Below are positions 10,010 through 18,738 of a DNA stretch of 64,000 nucleotides, in pieces. Numbering within the stretch: position 1 is the stretch's first letter; the number at the start of each line of letters is the position of its first letter. Source of the DNA: SABI01 sp963676605 (GTDB taxonomy: Bacteria > Spirochaetota > Spirochaetia > Sphaerochaetales > Sphaerochaetaceae). The translations under genes were made by a program, and so were the position numbers. The stretch covers positions 1 through 64,000 of the forward strand of contig CAXXSP010000034.1 of the NCBI GenBank assembly GCA_963676605.2. The letters are read 5' to 3'. The notes beneath the pieces are model-generated. The model made no database searches. It was not told the DNA's origin and saw only the letters and a program-made list of their open reading frames with translations.

Positions 10010-10366
10010 ATGAAAATAATACGAATTTCATCATTGAGTATCGGTCTTATCATGCTTCTTCAGTGGCTTTTCTTTCTTATCACAGGGAATATCCCGGAGT
10101 TTGAGACGACTCCCGTCAGCATCACCTTCCACCTCCTTATCGAGATCATCACGGCTCTCGCTCTCATCCTGCTGTTCTTCCTCCTGAAGAAACCGGTGAG
10201 GAGAAATCTACTCATTGCCTCCTACACGCAGGGAATGCTCGGTTATACCGTCGTCAACAGTGCAGGCTACTTCGCCCAGTCGGGTCAGTGGCTGTTTCTT
10301 GTCATGTTCGCTATCCTCCTGTGTTTCTCACTGATGAACCTGATCCTTCTCATCAGGAAGATATGA
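10010..10366 (+). CDS. Small four-helix membrane protein of unknown function
   Basis: 118 residues with about four hydrophobic segments (LSIGLIMLLQWLFFLIT; IEIITALALILLFFLL; QGMLGYTVVNSAGYF; WLFLVMFAILLCFSLM). ATG 10010 is chosen because AGGAAGACAAGAT precedes it, while the longest frame starts 21 bases earlier. I do not recognise a family with confidence. It may be an integral membrane protein related to DUF4405- or DoxX-like small proteins, but that is weak. The adjacent potassium channel gene is 100 bases downstream on the same strand. Confidence 0.65.
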   Translation: MKIIRISSLSIGLIMLLQWLFFLITGNIPEFETTPVSITFHLLIEIITALALILLFFLLKKPVRRNLLIASYTQGMLGYTVVNSAGYFAQSGQWLFLVMFAILLCFSLMNLILLIRKI

Positions 10367-10468
10367 GCTTCCCTCACACCTCTCCTGCACTCTCAGATAC
10401 CAGAAGAAGCAGATGAGAATTCGCCATCACCTCTTATCATGTGATATACTCTCCTCACGGAGGGCAGT

Positions 10469-11497
10469 GTGAGAAACAATTCAGGACACATGGTATCGAA
10501 AGGACTTGTTCTATCAACTCTGATCGTTGCCCTGATCTCAGCGGGAACGGCCGGGTATATGCTGATCACCGGTCTCTCGTTCATCGATGCCCTCTATATG
10601 ACCGTTATCACTATCTCGACCGTCGGTTTCCATGAGATGGCCGAGCTGGATACAGCGGGGAAGGTATTCACTATTTTTGTCATTCTCGGCGGTATCAGCC
10701 TGGTTTCCTACGCAGTGGTGCAGCTTGCATCATTTCTGCTTGAGGGGGGGATGAAACAGATATTCAGGAGGAGAGCCATGAAGAACCGTATAGCCGATCT
10801 TCAGGATCATATCATTGTCTGCGGGGCAGGGCAGACAGGGGCGAGTGTCATCGAGCAGTTCAGGCTTGCCGGAACTCCCTGCGTGACCGTGGAGCTCGAT
10901 GAGGAGCGGATCCGTGAGCTGAACGATCCTTCTCTCCTTATGGTGAACGGTGATGCCACCAATGAGGAGGTCCTTGAGGAAGCGGGTATCCTGAGGGCGA
11001 AGGGAGTTATCTGCTGTCTGGAGTCGGACGTGGACAATGTCTATGCTGTTCTCACCGCGCGGGGAATGAATCCGAAGCTCCAGATCGTATCACGTGCGAT
11101 CGAGAAGGGAGCTGCCGAGAAGCTGAAGAGAGCCGGTGCAGATAAGACGATCTCTCCGAATGAACTGGGAGGAGCGAGAATGGCCTATCTGATGCTCCGC
11201 CCGGATGTCGTCTCCTTCCTCGATATCGTGACCCGGTTTGATGATGAGGTGCTGGATCTCGGTGAAGTTGTCGTGGAACCAGCATCACAGCTTGCCGACA
11301 GCAGACTGGAGGATGCCAAAATACCTGGAAAGACAGGACTGATCATCATAGCGATGCGCAAGCCGCGGGGCAAACTCCGGTTCAACCCGGGGCCGAGGGA
11401 AGTCATGAGTGCCGGAAGCAGTCTTCTGGTTTTAGGAAAGGTGGATCAGATAGAGAAGTTAAAGCAGATGGCGGAAGGGAAAGAAGATGCTCACTGA
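10469..11497 (+). CDS. Two-helix potassium channel with cytoplasmic TrkA-N/TrkA-C (RCK) domains
   Basis: The N-terminal membrane part holds two helices with the pore segment TVITISTVGFHE. The filter is TVGFH rather than TVGYG. The RCK domain begins at DHIIVCGAGQTGASVIEQF (Rossmann nucleotide-binding loop) and runs through LMVNGDATNEEVL. A TrkA-C-like domain follows (EVVVEPASQLADSRL). GTG 10469 is the start, with GGAGG five bases before it. The gene overlaps the next membrane protein by 11 bases, so they are probably one operon. It is a MthK-type ligand-gated channel by architecture. Confidence 0.87.
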   Translation: MRNNSGHMVSKGLVLSTLIVALISAGTAGYMLITGLSFIDALYMTVITISTVGFHEMAELDTAGKVFTIFVILGGISLVSYAVVQLASFLLEGGMKQIFRRRAMKNRIADLQDHIIVCGAGQTGASVIEQFRLAGTPCVTVELDEERIRELNDPSLLMVNGDATNEEVLEEAGILRAKGVICCLESDVDNVYAVLTARGMNPKLQIVSRAIEKGAAEKLKRAGADKTISPNELGGARMAYLMLRPDVVSFLDIVTRFDDEVLDLGEVVVEPASQLADSRLEDAKIPGKTGLIIIAMRKPRGKLRFNPGPREVMSAGSSLLVLGKVDQIEKLKQMAEGKEDAH

Positions 11498-12176
11498 GAA
11501 TCTCCGGGAGCGGTTACGACCGCTGTATACTGCTGCCGCGTGGATGACCATTGCGATGCTCATCATTATTCCGGTGCAGATCGTCGTTCTGGCACTCTCT
11601 CCACACCCCACAACTGTCCAGGGGTGGCTTGACCTGTTTGCCGGGAACTGGCTGCTCGGCCTCATCCATTTCGATGCGCTCTATCTTATAGATAATATCC
11701 TGATTCTGTTCATCTACGCCGCACTCTTTCTCCTGCTCGCTGAGAAGCATCCGGTTGCTATGATCTCGGCCTTCCTTCTCGGATTTCTCGGTATCGCAGC
11801 CTACATGTCATCGAATACGGCGGTGGAGATGTTCTTCCTCACCCGCGAGTACCTCGGCGGAGGTTCAGGACTTCCCGATGAGGTGTTCCTTGCGGCCGCC
11901 CAGAACCTTATACTCAGGTGGAAGGGAACAGCCTTCGATATCTACTATATCCTGAACGGAGTGACGCTCTTCCTGATAGCCTATTCGATGCTCAATGATC
12001 CGGGGATCCGGAGAGGGACGGCCCTCATGGCCCTCATTTCCGCCCTGTTCATGCTTATTCCGTCAAACTTCGGCACACTCGGTCTTGTCTTCAGTCTCCT
12101 TTCCCTGATCCCCTGGTACATCTTTTCCCTGATGCTCGTCCCCATTTTCTTCACTGAAGGACGAAGGAAGCAGTAG
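11487..12176 (+). CDS. Polytopic membrane protein, DUF4386-like
   Basis: 229 residues with about six hydrophobic segments. TSNTAVEMFFL-like (MSSNTAVEMFFLTREY) and the WKGTAFDIYYILNGV region resemble DUF4386 proteins. The start lies inside the 3' end of the channel gene with AGGGAAAGAAG upstream. The function is unknown. Coupling to the channel suggests an envelope or ion-related role, but this is only context. Confidence 0.7.
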   Translation: MLTENLRERLRPLYTAAAWMTIAMLIIIPVQIVVLALSPHPTTVQGWLDLFAGNWLLGLIHFDALYLIDNILILFIYAALFLLLAEKHPVAMISAFLLGFLGIAAYMSSNTAVEMFFLTREYLGGGSGLPDEVFLAAAQNLILRWKGTAFDIYYILNGVTLFLIAYSMLNDPGIRRGTALMALISALFMLIPSNFGTLGLVFSLLSLIPWYIFSLMLVPIFFTEGRRKQ

Positions 12177-12217
12177 AAGGAGTATTCTCTGGAATTCTCT
12201 TTTTCAGGTATTGAGGG

Positions 12218-12248
12218 TTGCATTTTACTCCCTATCGTTTAATATAAT
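12218..12248 (+). promoter_or_regulatory. Promoter-like boxes upstream of the DUF1207-like gene
   Basis: TTGCAT at 12218-12223 and a perfect TATAAT at 12243-12248. The 19-base spacing is longer than optimal, so this is tentative. Confidence 0.3.
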
Positions 12249-12336
12249 CGTTAAAGCTGAATGTCTCAGGGCATTACATCAACCGGTTACCGCATCTAGA
12301 CGAGAGGCTGAATCAAGGTGAGAGAGGTATGAGCCG

Positions 12337-13305
12337 GTGAGTCGTGTGCGGCGGGGATGTGTTTTTATCAGCATGCTGATTCTGGCGGGTTCTCTTATAT
12401 CCCTGTCGGCAGCGCCGGTGTGGACGATGGTTCCCGATGACCTTCTCTTTCCGGACTCTCCGGCAGATCCCGATTACCCAAGATTCGTTCTCTCCTTCCC
12501 TGCGTACCTCACTCAGAGCATCGACACACTCGAAACCGATGCAAATCTCAGTTTTCGTGAAATACTCAAGGTCGGAGGAGTGCAGAGCGTATTCAGGTTC
12601 ACTCCTTCACAGGTGCACCCCTTTGCTGTCGAACTCTCGATCGGAGCGGGCATCACCACGATGTTCGATACCTTCGAAGATAACCTCGACAATTTCGGAT
12701 GGGAAGGCACCGGCTTCGTGACCTTTGACTTCCGTATCACCGATCCCCTGCGCTTGAGGTTCGGGTATCATCATATTTCATCTCACGTGGGTGATGAATA
12801 CCTTGCACGGTATCAGGCTATCCCGGTACCGCTCTCAGGAGGGAGTGCTCTCACAACCGGGCTCACCTACGGGATGGATTATGTGAGGGATTCTCTCTTT
12901 ACCGGGCTCTCCTACAGCCTGACCCCTCAGGTCCGTCTCTATGGGGAGGCCGGGTATTCGATGGATATGCTACGCTACTTGCTGCGGTACAATGACTTCC
13001 CCTGGCAGGCCGATATCGGGGTGGAAATCCGGTGGAATGCAAAAGTCGATTCGGGATCTCTGTGGTACAGCGCACTCCACGTAAGCGGGTACCAGGAGAC
13101 CTCCTGGCTGCCGAGTACGAGCGTCCAGATAGGACGGATGATCAGGGAAGAGGGGAGCAACCGGAGGCTGAATCTTGCCCTTGAGTTCTTCTGGGGCCGA
13201 CCCCAGATCGCCGTATTCAACTACACTGATGCTGCTGATCCTGTCGCCTGGGATGATGTACAAAAGGAATCACACGTGGCGGTCGGTTTCTGGTACGATC
13301 TGTAA
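12337..13305 (+). CDS. Outer-membrane barrel protein, DUF1207-like
   Basis: An N-terminal hydrophobic signal (FISMLILAGSLISLSAAP) is followed by alternating, aromatic-rich strands. The LRFGYHHISSHVGDEY segment is the hallmark of DUF1207. It ends VAVGFWYDL, a plausible outer-membrane C-terminus. The start is GTG 12337; an ATG 8 bases upstream in another frame terminates at once. It is monocistronic. Function unknown, with an envelope location inferred from signal and composition. Confidence 0.75.
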   Translation: MSRVRRGCVFISMLILAGSLISLSAAPVWTMVPDDLLFPDSPADPDYPRFVLSFPAYLTQSIDTLETDANLSFREILKVGGVQSVFRFTPSQVHPFAVELSIGAGITTMFDTFEDNLDNFGWEGTGFVTFDFRITDPLRLRFGYHHISSHVGDEYLARYQAIPVPLSGGSALTTGLTYGMDYVRDSLFTGLSYSLTPQVRLYGEAGYSMDMLRYLLRYNDFPWQADIGVEIRWNAKVDSGSLWYSALHVSGYQETSWLPSTSVQIGRMIREEGSNRRLNLALEFFWGRPQIAVFNYTDAADPVAWDDVQKESHVAVGFWYDL

Positions 13306-13328
13306 AAACACAGGGAGTTCCGGTGTGA

Positions 13329-13880
13329 TCAGGCTCTGAGCGATGCTCTCACAGCCTGTACCTCCTCCAGGGCCGGTACGATAATTCTCAACAGGCGGTT
13401 CAGATCTTCTGGATGATCTTTGAGAAGGTAACTGCTCGTTTCCCGGGTATCTGATGCCTCCGATACAGTACACAGCTGTGTAATCTGCAGATCAAGGAAT
13501 AAGGCCAGATCATTCCCCAGCATCCTCTTCAGCTGTCCGATCGGTTTCGTGTTCGGTCCAAGACCTCCGCCGCTCAGTGAAATAAACGAATAGGTCCCGA
13601 CTTTTTTCCGTATTGCTTTCATGCATGACATGAGGGGGGAACAGATATGAAACATCCAGATCGGCCCCATGAAGAGTATCTGATCATAGCTCTCCACCTG
13701 CTGCGGTACAGAGTGCAGGGTAGGCTTTCGATGGAAGATCATATCGAGAATGATCCGTTTTACCGTTCTTTCTCCGTCTTCAATCAATCGGAACGAATCA
13801 GCGTGAAGGGTTTCAGCGATTCTCTCTGCCAATACTCCGTTATTCCCTGAATGGGAATAGTAGATAATCAATCTCTTCAT
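13329..13880 (-). CDS. Flavodoxin-like FMN protein
   Basis: MKRLIIYYSHSGNNGVLAERI is the FMN phosphate-binding loop, ILFMGPIWMFHICSPLMSCM the 60s isoalloxazine loop, and SFISLSGGGLGPNT the 90s loop. Length is 183 residues from the chosen start, which has GGGGAG six bases upstream; the longest frame starts 60 bases earlier. It probably transfers electrons or acts as a small quinone reductase. It follows the lipoprotein hydrolase on the same strand by about 50 bases and is likely co-transcribed and controlled by the TetR regulator. Confidence 0.82.
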   Translation of the reverse strand: MKRLIIYYSHSGNNGVLAERIAETLHADSFRLIEDGERTVKRIILDMIFHRKPTLHSVPQQVESYDQILFMGPIWMFHICSPLMSCMKAIRKKVGTYSFISLSGGGLGPNTKPIGQLKRMLGNDLALFLDLQITQLCTVSEASDTRETSSYLLKDHPEDLNRLLRIIVPALEEVQAVRASLRA

Positions 13881-13932
13881 GGTATGCTCCCCATGTTTCT
13901 CTTCACCTGAATTCAGAATGGTCGTATAGGGT

Positions 13933-14925
13933 TTATTCATCTTTCATCTCCTTATAATTCTCTGCAAGAAAGGAGAGAATCCTTGCATTCACTGTTTCCG
14001 GTTTCTCAACCTGAAGACTGTGACCTGCATACTCTATCAAGGATATCTGCGCATGAGGCAGAGCTTTTCCTGCCGCTTCTGCGAATACTTCAGGATCCTT
14101 GTAGATGATGGGTTTATCACCTGCGAGAATCAGAGTCGGCATATCGACCATCGTTAACTCTTCAGGTGTGTATACCCGATGCTGGGGAACATCCATCATT
14201 CCCACTCTGCCGTATTCTATGACGTCTATCATATGCTCCATCCAGAGGGTAGAACGTTCATCAGAGAACCCTCCGGCGATCCAGGTAAAGAATTTCCTGT
14301 ATTTATCTCGACTCGGGAAGAGGAGGAAATACCGGAAACCCTGCCATGCCATCACGCTGCTCATCCTCATGAAAGTCTCTGACGGGTCTAACATGATAAC
14401 GGCGGCTATCGCCTGGGGCATCTCACGGGCAAGGGCTAAGGAGAGCCAGCTCCCGTACGAAAGTCCTGCGACCGCCGCCCTCTCGTATCCATAATAGGCC
14501 AACAACTCCTGGAACCAGAGGGCATAGTCCTGGATATCCTCAATGGGTTTCTCTGAAGGCTCGCTCTTTCCTCCATATACCGGCAGATCTACAGCGATCA
14601 CCCGGTACTGCTCGGATAAAGCTCCGGCATTCGCATACCACATGCTGGCATCGGTAAACAGACCGGGAAACAGGAAGAGAGGTTTGTCTCTCTCAGATCC
14701 CGATAGGATGACGTGCGTTATCCCATACTCGGTAGGGATCCAGTCCTCATCATATTCCCTGTCCCATAATTCCATCACCTGATCATAACTCTCGAAAGCG
14801 GCAGCTTTCGCTGCACTGTCCTTATAGAATCCTGACGCGGCTTCAATTTCACTGTGCGTCGTACATCCGGTGAAACCTGTTATGAAAAGCAGCACGATAG
14901 TCGACGCGATTTTAGATATCTTCAT
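13933..14925 (-). CDS. Lipoprotein alpha/beta hydrolase
   Basis: A type II signal peptide ends in the lipobox FTGC, so the protein should be membrane-anchored outside the cytoplasm. The nucleophile elbow is GLSYGSW (Ser), the acid lies in LILAGDKP and the histidine in YAGHSLQ. FLFPGLFTDASMWY forms the oxyanion strand. ATG 14925 is chosen because GGAGG lies six bases upstream. It is divergent from the TetR gene across the palindromic operator, so repression by that protein is likely. Substrate unknown. Confidence 0.85.
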   Translation of the reverse strand: MKISKIASTIVLLFITGFTGCTTHSEIEAASGFYKDSAAKAAAFESYDQVMELWDREYDEDWIPTEYGITHVILSGSERDKPLFLFPGLFTDASMWYANAGALSEQYRVIAVDLPVYGGKSEPSEKPIEDIQDYALWFQELLAYYGYERAAVAGLSYGSWLSLALAREMPQAIAAVIMLDPSETFMRMSSVMAWQGFRYFLLFPSRDKYRKFFTWIAGGFSDERSTLWMEHMIDVIEYGRVGMMDVPQHRVYTPEELTMVDMPTLILAGDKPIIYKDPEVFAEAAGKALPHAQISLIEYAGHSLQVEKPETVNARILSFLAENYKEMKDE

Positions 14926-14953
14926 CTCTCTACCTCCGTGACGTGAATGCAAT

Positions 14954-15013
14954 ATAAACGATCGTTTATTTATTGGCAAGAGTGAAGTGAACTAAAAATA
15001 AACATTTGTTGAT
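14954..15013. promoter_or_regulatory. TetR-type operator pair between hydrolase and regulator genes
   Basis: 14954-14969 is a perfect 16-base palindrome (ATAAACGATCGTTTAT). A second, imperfect version (ATAAACATTTGTTGAT, 6 of 8 half-site matches) occurs at 14998-15013, 44 bases or about four helical turns away. Both lie in the divergent promoter region, the usual site for TetR autoregulation. Confidence 0.7.
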
Positions 15014-15043
15014 TTTTTTTACATTCTCTGAGATACTCCCCGT

Positions 15044-15682
15044 ATGAGCAGACCGAAGAAATCAGATATGAATCCGATCCCCACGAAGGAACGGTTATAC
15101 CAGAAAGCACTGGAACTGTTTTCCAGGAAGGGATTCGATGCAGTTTCAGTGAGGATGATCACGCGCTCTCTGGATCTCAATGAAGCGACCCTCTATATTC
15201 ACTATAAAAACAAGTCAGCACTGCTGGATGAAATTCTGGACAGATTTGAGGCTAAACTGATCACCCCCGGCTTGAAGCAACCGTCCCTCGAGTATTTTCA
15301 ATCACTGGAGTCTTTTGATCTCCATGCTTTTCTTATGGAGGGGGCTAAGCGGTTTTTCACCAGGGCTGACCGTGAGGTTCTGATGACCTGGAGAATGCTG
15401 ATGATCAGCCAGTATACATTTCCTGTGGCACGAGTGAGTATAGAAAATCATCTTCTCGACACACCGGTCGATCACTTTATCTCGATGTTCACCACTATGG
15501 CTGCTGCAGGCCTCATCAGGCAGGATGTTGACTGCGAGGCTTTGGGGAGGCTCGTCGGTTCCCTTTTCTTCGACTACTCGTTCCGAGCTAACCTGAAGGG
15601 AGCCTGGGGCGAGGTCCAGGATCAGGACATGCAGCATCTCTCACAGCAGATACAGGTTCTGGCACGGTTGCTCGCAGAATAG
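15044..15682 (+). CDS. TetR family transcriptional regulator
   Basis: The N-terminal domain is typical: ERLYQKALELFSRKGFDAVSVRMITRSLDLNEATLYIHYKNKSALLDEILD contains the TetR helix-turn-helix and the YxHYxxK signature. The remaining 150 residues form the ligand and dimer domain. It is divergent from the lipoprotein hydrolase and flavodoxin genes, with palindromes between them, so it probably represses both transcripts. The ligand is unknown. Confidence 0.88.
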   Translation: MSRPKKSDMNPIPTKERLYQKALELFSRKGFDAVSVRMITRSLDLNEATLYIHYKNKSALLDEILDRFEAKLITPGLKQPSLEYFQSLESFDLHAFLMEGAKRFFTRADREVLMTWRMLMISQYTFPVARVSIENHLLDTPVDHFISMFTTMAAAGLIRQDVDCEALGRLVGSLFFDYSFRANLKGAWGEVQDQDMQHLSQQIQVLARLLAE

Positions 15683-15764
15683 GAATGCCAGGTAGGGCAA
15701 TCAGCGCTCTCCAGCACAGGGAGATGTGCTATAATCACAGTGTCGAAAGAATGAGGTGAAGACG

Positions 15765-16388
15765 ATGAAGAGTATTCTGTGTTTTGGAGATTCAAATACC
15801 TGGGGCTATGATCCTGTGACGAAAAACCGGTATGACCGGCATACCCGATGGACGGGAGTTCTGCAGGCTCTCCTCGGTGATACCTGTTACATCATAGAGG
15901 AAGGTCTGAACGGAAGAACCACGGTCTGGCAGGATCCGATTGAGGAGGGGAGGTGCGGGAAGGAGTACCTGATGCCCTGTCTTCTTTCCCATAAACCTCT
16001 CGATCTCGTCATCCTGATGCTTGGAACAAATGATCTGAAGAAACGGTTCGATGTCTCGGCCGATGATATTGCCCGGGCCAACGGACTTCTCATCGAAAAG
16101 ATACTCTCAAGCGGATGTGGCCGCAATGGAGAAGCTCCTGAAATCCTTCTGCTTTCACCGGCCGTGATTCAGGAGACAGGAGAGCTCTCTGAAATGTTCT
16201 CGGGAGGAAAAGAGAAGTCCAGACAGTTTGCCGTGAAGTACAGAGCAGTCGCAGAGCTGTACAGCTGTCAGTTCCTAGACACAGCTCCGCTCATGACCGT
16301 ATCAGAATTAGACGGAATTCATTACCCGCCCGAGGCACATAGAGCATTGGCGGAAACGCTGAGCGTGAAGATACAGGAGATGTTCTGA
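15765..16388 (+). CDS. SGNH/GDSL hydrolase (arylesterase type)
   Basis: CFGDSNTWG is block I with the nucleophile serine. GLNGRTTVW is block II, VILMLGTNDLK is block III and DGIHYPPEAH is block V with Asp and His, so all four SGNH blocks are present. Length 207 residues fits the cytoplasmic arylesterase group (TAP/TesA-like relatives). The start at 15765 has AGGTG seven bases upstream, and a TATAAT occurs at 15730-15735. No signal peptide. Monocistronic. Confidence 0.88.
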   Translation: MKSILCFGDSNTWGYDPVTKNRYDRHTRWTGVLQALLGDTCYIIEEGLNGRTTVWQDPIEEGRCGKEYLMPCLLSHKPLDLVILMLGTNDLKKRFDVSADDIARANGLLIEKILSSGCGRNGEAPEILLLSPAVIQETGELSEMFSGGKEKSRQFAVKYRAVAELYSCQFLDTAPLMTVSELDGIHYPPEAHRALAETLSVKIQEMF

Positions 16389-16452
16389 CGGATCAGGTAG
16401 TCTCCTCATCTAAGCTCAAAGAACTATCAGTATAGACTCTCTTTGAATAAAA

Positions 16453-16476
16453 CTCGGTTCACTAACGAATTCCGAG
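16453..16476 (-). terminator. Terminator-like hairpin after the DUF1566-like lipoprotein gene
   Basis: On the minus strand CTCGG pairs with CCGAG around a loop containing a further GAA/TTC pairing, and TTTTATT follows. It lies about 90 bases past the stop of the minus-strand lipoprotein gene. The plus-strand side has only a weak T stretch. Confidence 0.45.
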
Positions 16477-16565
16477 CTTTACTCTATTATCTATACGGAA
16501 TGAGGACTACTACCTTACTCCCGATTGTAATAATGCGATAAAACCAGGCGAAGGCTAGAGAACCC

Positions 16566-17300
16566 CTAGAGTCTCCGTACAGGTCTCACATAGACACCAC
16601 GAAAATCTCTCCCTGCTCCCGACGGTACTCCATTTGTCGACTCAAGATAAAAGGCAAAGGCGGCGTAGTTGCCACCAGCACCATCAACTGTGCTTGACCA
16701 GTAATTTTTAATCCAGGTTTTATACATAGCGGGGAAATCACCGATTCCGGGGATCGTCAGGTTCTCATAGGCGAGGACAAGTGCATCAATACTTGGAAGG
16801 AACCAGTCATCATAGCCTCCATACACGAGTTCGTCACAGTAGCGGGCAGGGTACATATCGCCGTTTCTCCCGAGGAGAGAGACGATCAGGTCTGTGTTCT
16901 CTTTTCCGGTTCCCGTATCATAGGAAGTTCCTTCAATGCTGACACCTCCTCCTCCCCAGAGCATCCAGTCAGCATCAGCTTCAGCCGGAGCCATCTCAAG
17001 ATATCTCCATCCATCCTGATACAAACCCTTGTCGTAAAAGATGTACCCACCTGCAGGTCCTACATCTCCGACATTGAAATCCCATACTTTGACGGGAACT
17101 TCGGCAACGGGCGCGATTTCAATCGCAGGAACTTCGGCAATAGGTGTAACCGCTGGAACTGCCGCGACCGGTGCTACAGGTTCCTGAGGTCTCTGAGCCA
17201 TTACTTCTTCACTGGTAGTTCCTATGACTGAGAGAGGAAGACAGCCGGATAGAACGGTCACACACAGCACACACACAAACCACGATACGAATCTCTTCAT
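16566..17300 (-). CDS. Lipoprotein with a DUF1566-like domain
   Basis: The signal peptide MKRFVSWFVCVLCVTVLSGC ends in a lipobox, giving an exported lipid-anchored protein. A low-complexity Ala/Pro/Val linker (EPVAPVAAVPAVTPIAEVPA) precedes a globular domain. That domain begins VGDVGPAGGYIFYDKG and contains WFLPSIDALVLAYENL and NYWSST, typical of the DUF1566/C-type-lectin-like proteins common in spirochaetes. GGAGG lies five bases before the ATG at 17300. Function unknown. It marks the left side of the accessory region. Confidence 0.78.
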   Translation of the reverse strand: MKRFVSWFVCVLCVTVLSGCLPLSVIGTTSEEVMAQRPQEPVAPVAAVPAVTPIAEVPAIEIAPVAEVPVKVWDFNVGDVGPAGGYIFYDKGLYQDGWRYLEMAPAEADADWMLWGGGGVSIEGTSYDTGTGKENTDLIVSLLGRNGDMYPARYCDELVYGGYDDWFLPSIDALVLAYENLTIPGIGDFPAMYKTWIKNYWSSTVDGAGGNYAAFAFYLESTNGVPSGAGRDFRGVYVRPVRRL

Positions 17301-17875
17301 ACGTACCTCCATTGAGATGTTATTCTGTGGGATGAATGGTAGTACACATTACGCGCAGGCTCAAATCCACTATTCCACACAGCGAATCCGGAAAACCACT
17401 TGTAGTATAAATCAGTATCTGGAGGAGTAAAAGCAAAAAGAGCGGGTGTCTAAAAAATTTTGTAGTAAAAATCTACCCTTTAATCAATGAAGGATACCCA
17501 GAAAAAGATGCGACTCGTTGAGAAACCTTCTCACGATGAGAGATACCATGAGATTCTTGTCCGAGCATACATCTGAGATTTCATACTTTGATTATTTTCC
17601 ATGAATTATGTTTATCTCCCAATTAAATCTAGTATTTGGGAGATAAATTTGATGCGTGGGAGAATACGAAGGAAAAGAGAGCGATATCTGATCTTCAATG
17701 AAGGAGACCTGTAATCTCCCATAATAGTTGATAAACTCCCGAAAAATGGTATGAGATTGGAGAAGATATTTTGAGGTGATGATGGTATGTCTGATTTTTT
17801 CAACGATATTCAGTTCTCTCCGTTTAAACTTGATATTGTTCTATAGATAAATAAACGAATTAGCATATTGTTCCT
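17301..17875. other. Gene-poor AT-rich spacer at the left end of the accessory array
   Basis: No gene could be supported here. A 63-codon minus-strand frame (17612-17803) has no recognisable content. The stretch holds the hairpin described separately and several GGGAGA/TCTCCC words. Confidence 0.5.
17611..17647. repeat. Perfect 12-bp inverted repeat
   Basis: TTTATCTCCCAA at 17611-17622 and TTGGGAGATAAA at 17636-17647 flank a 13-base loop. There is no T tract, so it is not an obvious terminator. It may be a protein site or an element end. Confidence 0.7.
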
Positions 17876-17926
17876 ATCCGTACTTAAGATATAGAGGGCT
17901 ATCAGAGATGCATAATCTGCAGACTG
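17876..17926 (+). repeat. ssb-leader repeat, copy 1 (most diverged)
   Basis: ATCCGTACTTAAGATATAGA, then GGGCTATCAGAGATG and CATAATCTGCAGACTG, match the ssb leader and its first codons with several substitutions. The RBS has decayed. Confidence 0.7.
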
Positions 17927-18006
17927 AACCTAACGTTATGAATAAACCGAATTCTGTAGTTTCCCCAGTGGCTATATTTTGAAATAATTGAGGGAAACAC
18001 GAAAAT

Positions 18007-18016
18007 AGTGTACACT
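18007..18016. promoter_or_regulatory. Palindromic operator candidate for the VapBC-like pair
   Basis: The perfect 10-base palindrome AGTGTACACT lies 18 bases before the antitoxin ATG, where VapB-type antitoxins usually autoregulate. The RBS GGAGG is at 18025-18029. Confidence 0.45.
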
Positions 18017-18033
18017 GAAATAGTGGAGGCCCT

Positions 18034-18255
18034 ATGAAAAATATCACATTCAGCGTGGATGAATATCTTTTAAAACGAGCGAAAGAAAAAGCAATTCAGG
18101 AGCATCGAAGCCTTAATGAGTTATTCCGGTTCTGGTTGGAAAGCTGGTTGAGACAGGAGAAGAAAGGTGTCGAATATGACCTGTTGATGGATGATCTTTC
18201 CTCTATCTGCGAAGCGGGCGGACACTATACCAGGGATGAACTGAATGAACGCTAA
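18034..18255 (+). CDS. Ribbon-helix-helix-like antitoxin (VapB type)
   Basis: 73 residues. MKNITFSVDEYLLKRAKEKA begins with a beta strand, as in ribbon-helix-helix DNA-binding proteins. The C-terminal half (GVEYDLLMDDLSSI) would bind the toxin. It overlaps the PIN toxin by 11 bases, the classic order. It probably neutralises the toxin and represses the operon through the AGTGTACACT site. Confidence 0.75.
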   Translation: MKNITFSVDEYLLKRAKEKAIQEHRSLNELFRFWLESWLRQEKKGVEYDLLMDDLSSICEAGGHYTRDELNER

Positions 18256-18664
18256 CTTCTTTCTCGATACAAATATCTTGATCTATTCGTTCGACTCAAC
18301 TGCACCGGAAAAACAGGCTGCTGCTCAGTCTCTCATAAAAAGGGCTCTTGATGGAGAAGGCTGTATAAGCTGGCAGGTCATACAGGAATTCTCGAATGCT
18401 GCCCTGAAAAAGTTCAGTAAACCAATGCCGATTGAACAGCTCGCAGCATTTATTGATCGAGTACTACTGCCGTTGTGTACCGTGTGGCCTGACGAAAGAG
18501 TGTATCGCGAGGCACTCACCATGAAAATGGAGACCGGATATTCATGGTATGATAGTCTTATGGCAACATCTGCTTTGCGCAGTGGTGTTTCAATTCTCTA
18601 TTCCGAGGATCTTCAGGATGGAAGAGTCCTGCGTAACATGAAGATATCAAACCCTTTTACGTGA
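18245..18664 (+). CDS. PIN-domain toxin (VapC type)
   Basis: 139 residues with the PIN acidic residues: FFLDTNILIY (first Asp), WQVIQEFSNA (Glu), SWYDSLMATSAL (Asp) and SEDLQDG (last acidic pair). Such proteins cleave RNA, often tRNA or rRNA. It is translationally linked to the upstream antitoxin. First functional pair in the cassette between repeat copies 1 and 2. Confidence 0.85.
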   Translation: MNANFFLDTNILIYSFDSTAPEKQAAAQSLIKRALDGEGCISWQVIQEFSNAALKKFSKPMPIEQLAAFIDRVLLPLCTVWPDERVYREALTMKMETGYSWYDSLMATSALRSGVSILYSEDLQDGRVLRNMKISNPFT

Positions 18665-18738
18665 GCATGTGAGGAGTACAGGACATATAGAAATGAGTGG
18701 AAATCCTTGAATTTTCGTTTAATGTCTTCGGATTGAAT

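Noticed and set aside
16397..16510. Second, degraded copy of the IS ends (GTAGTCTCCTCAT and ATGAGGACTACTAC)
   Set aside because: Similarity to the terminal repeats is short and imperfect, and no transposase sequence lies between.
17612..17803. 63-codon minus-strand frame as a gene
   Set aside because: No RBS, no recognisable content, and it overlaps a hairpin in an AT-rich spacer.
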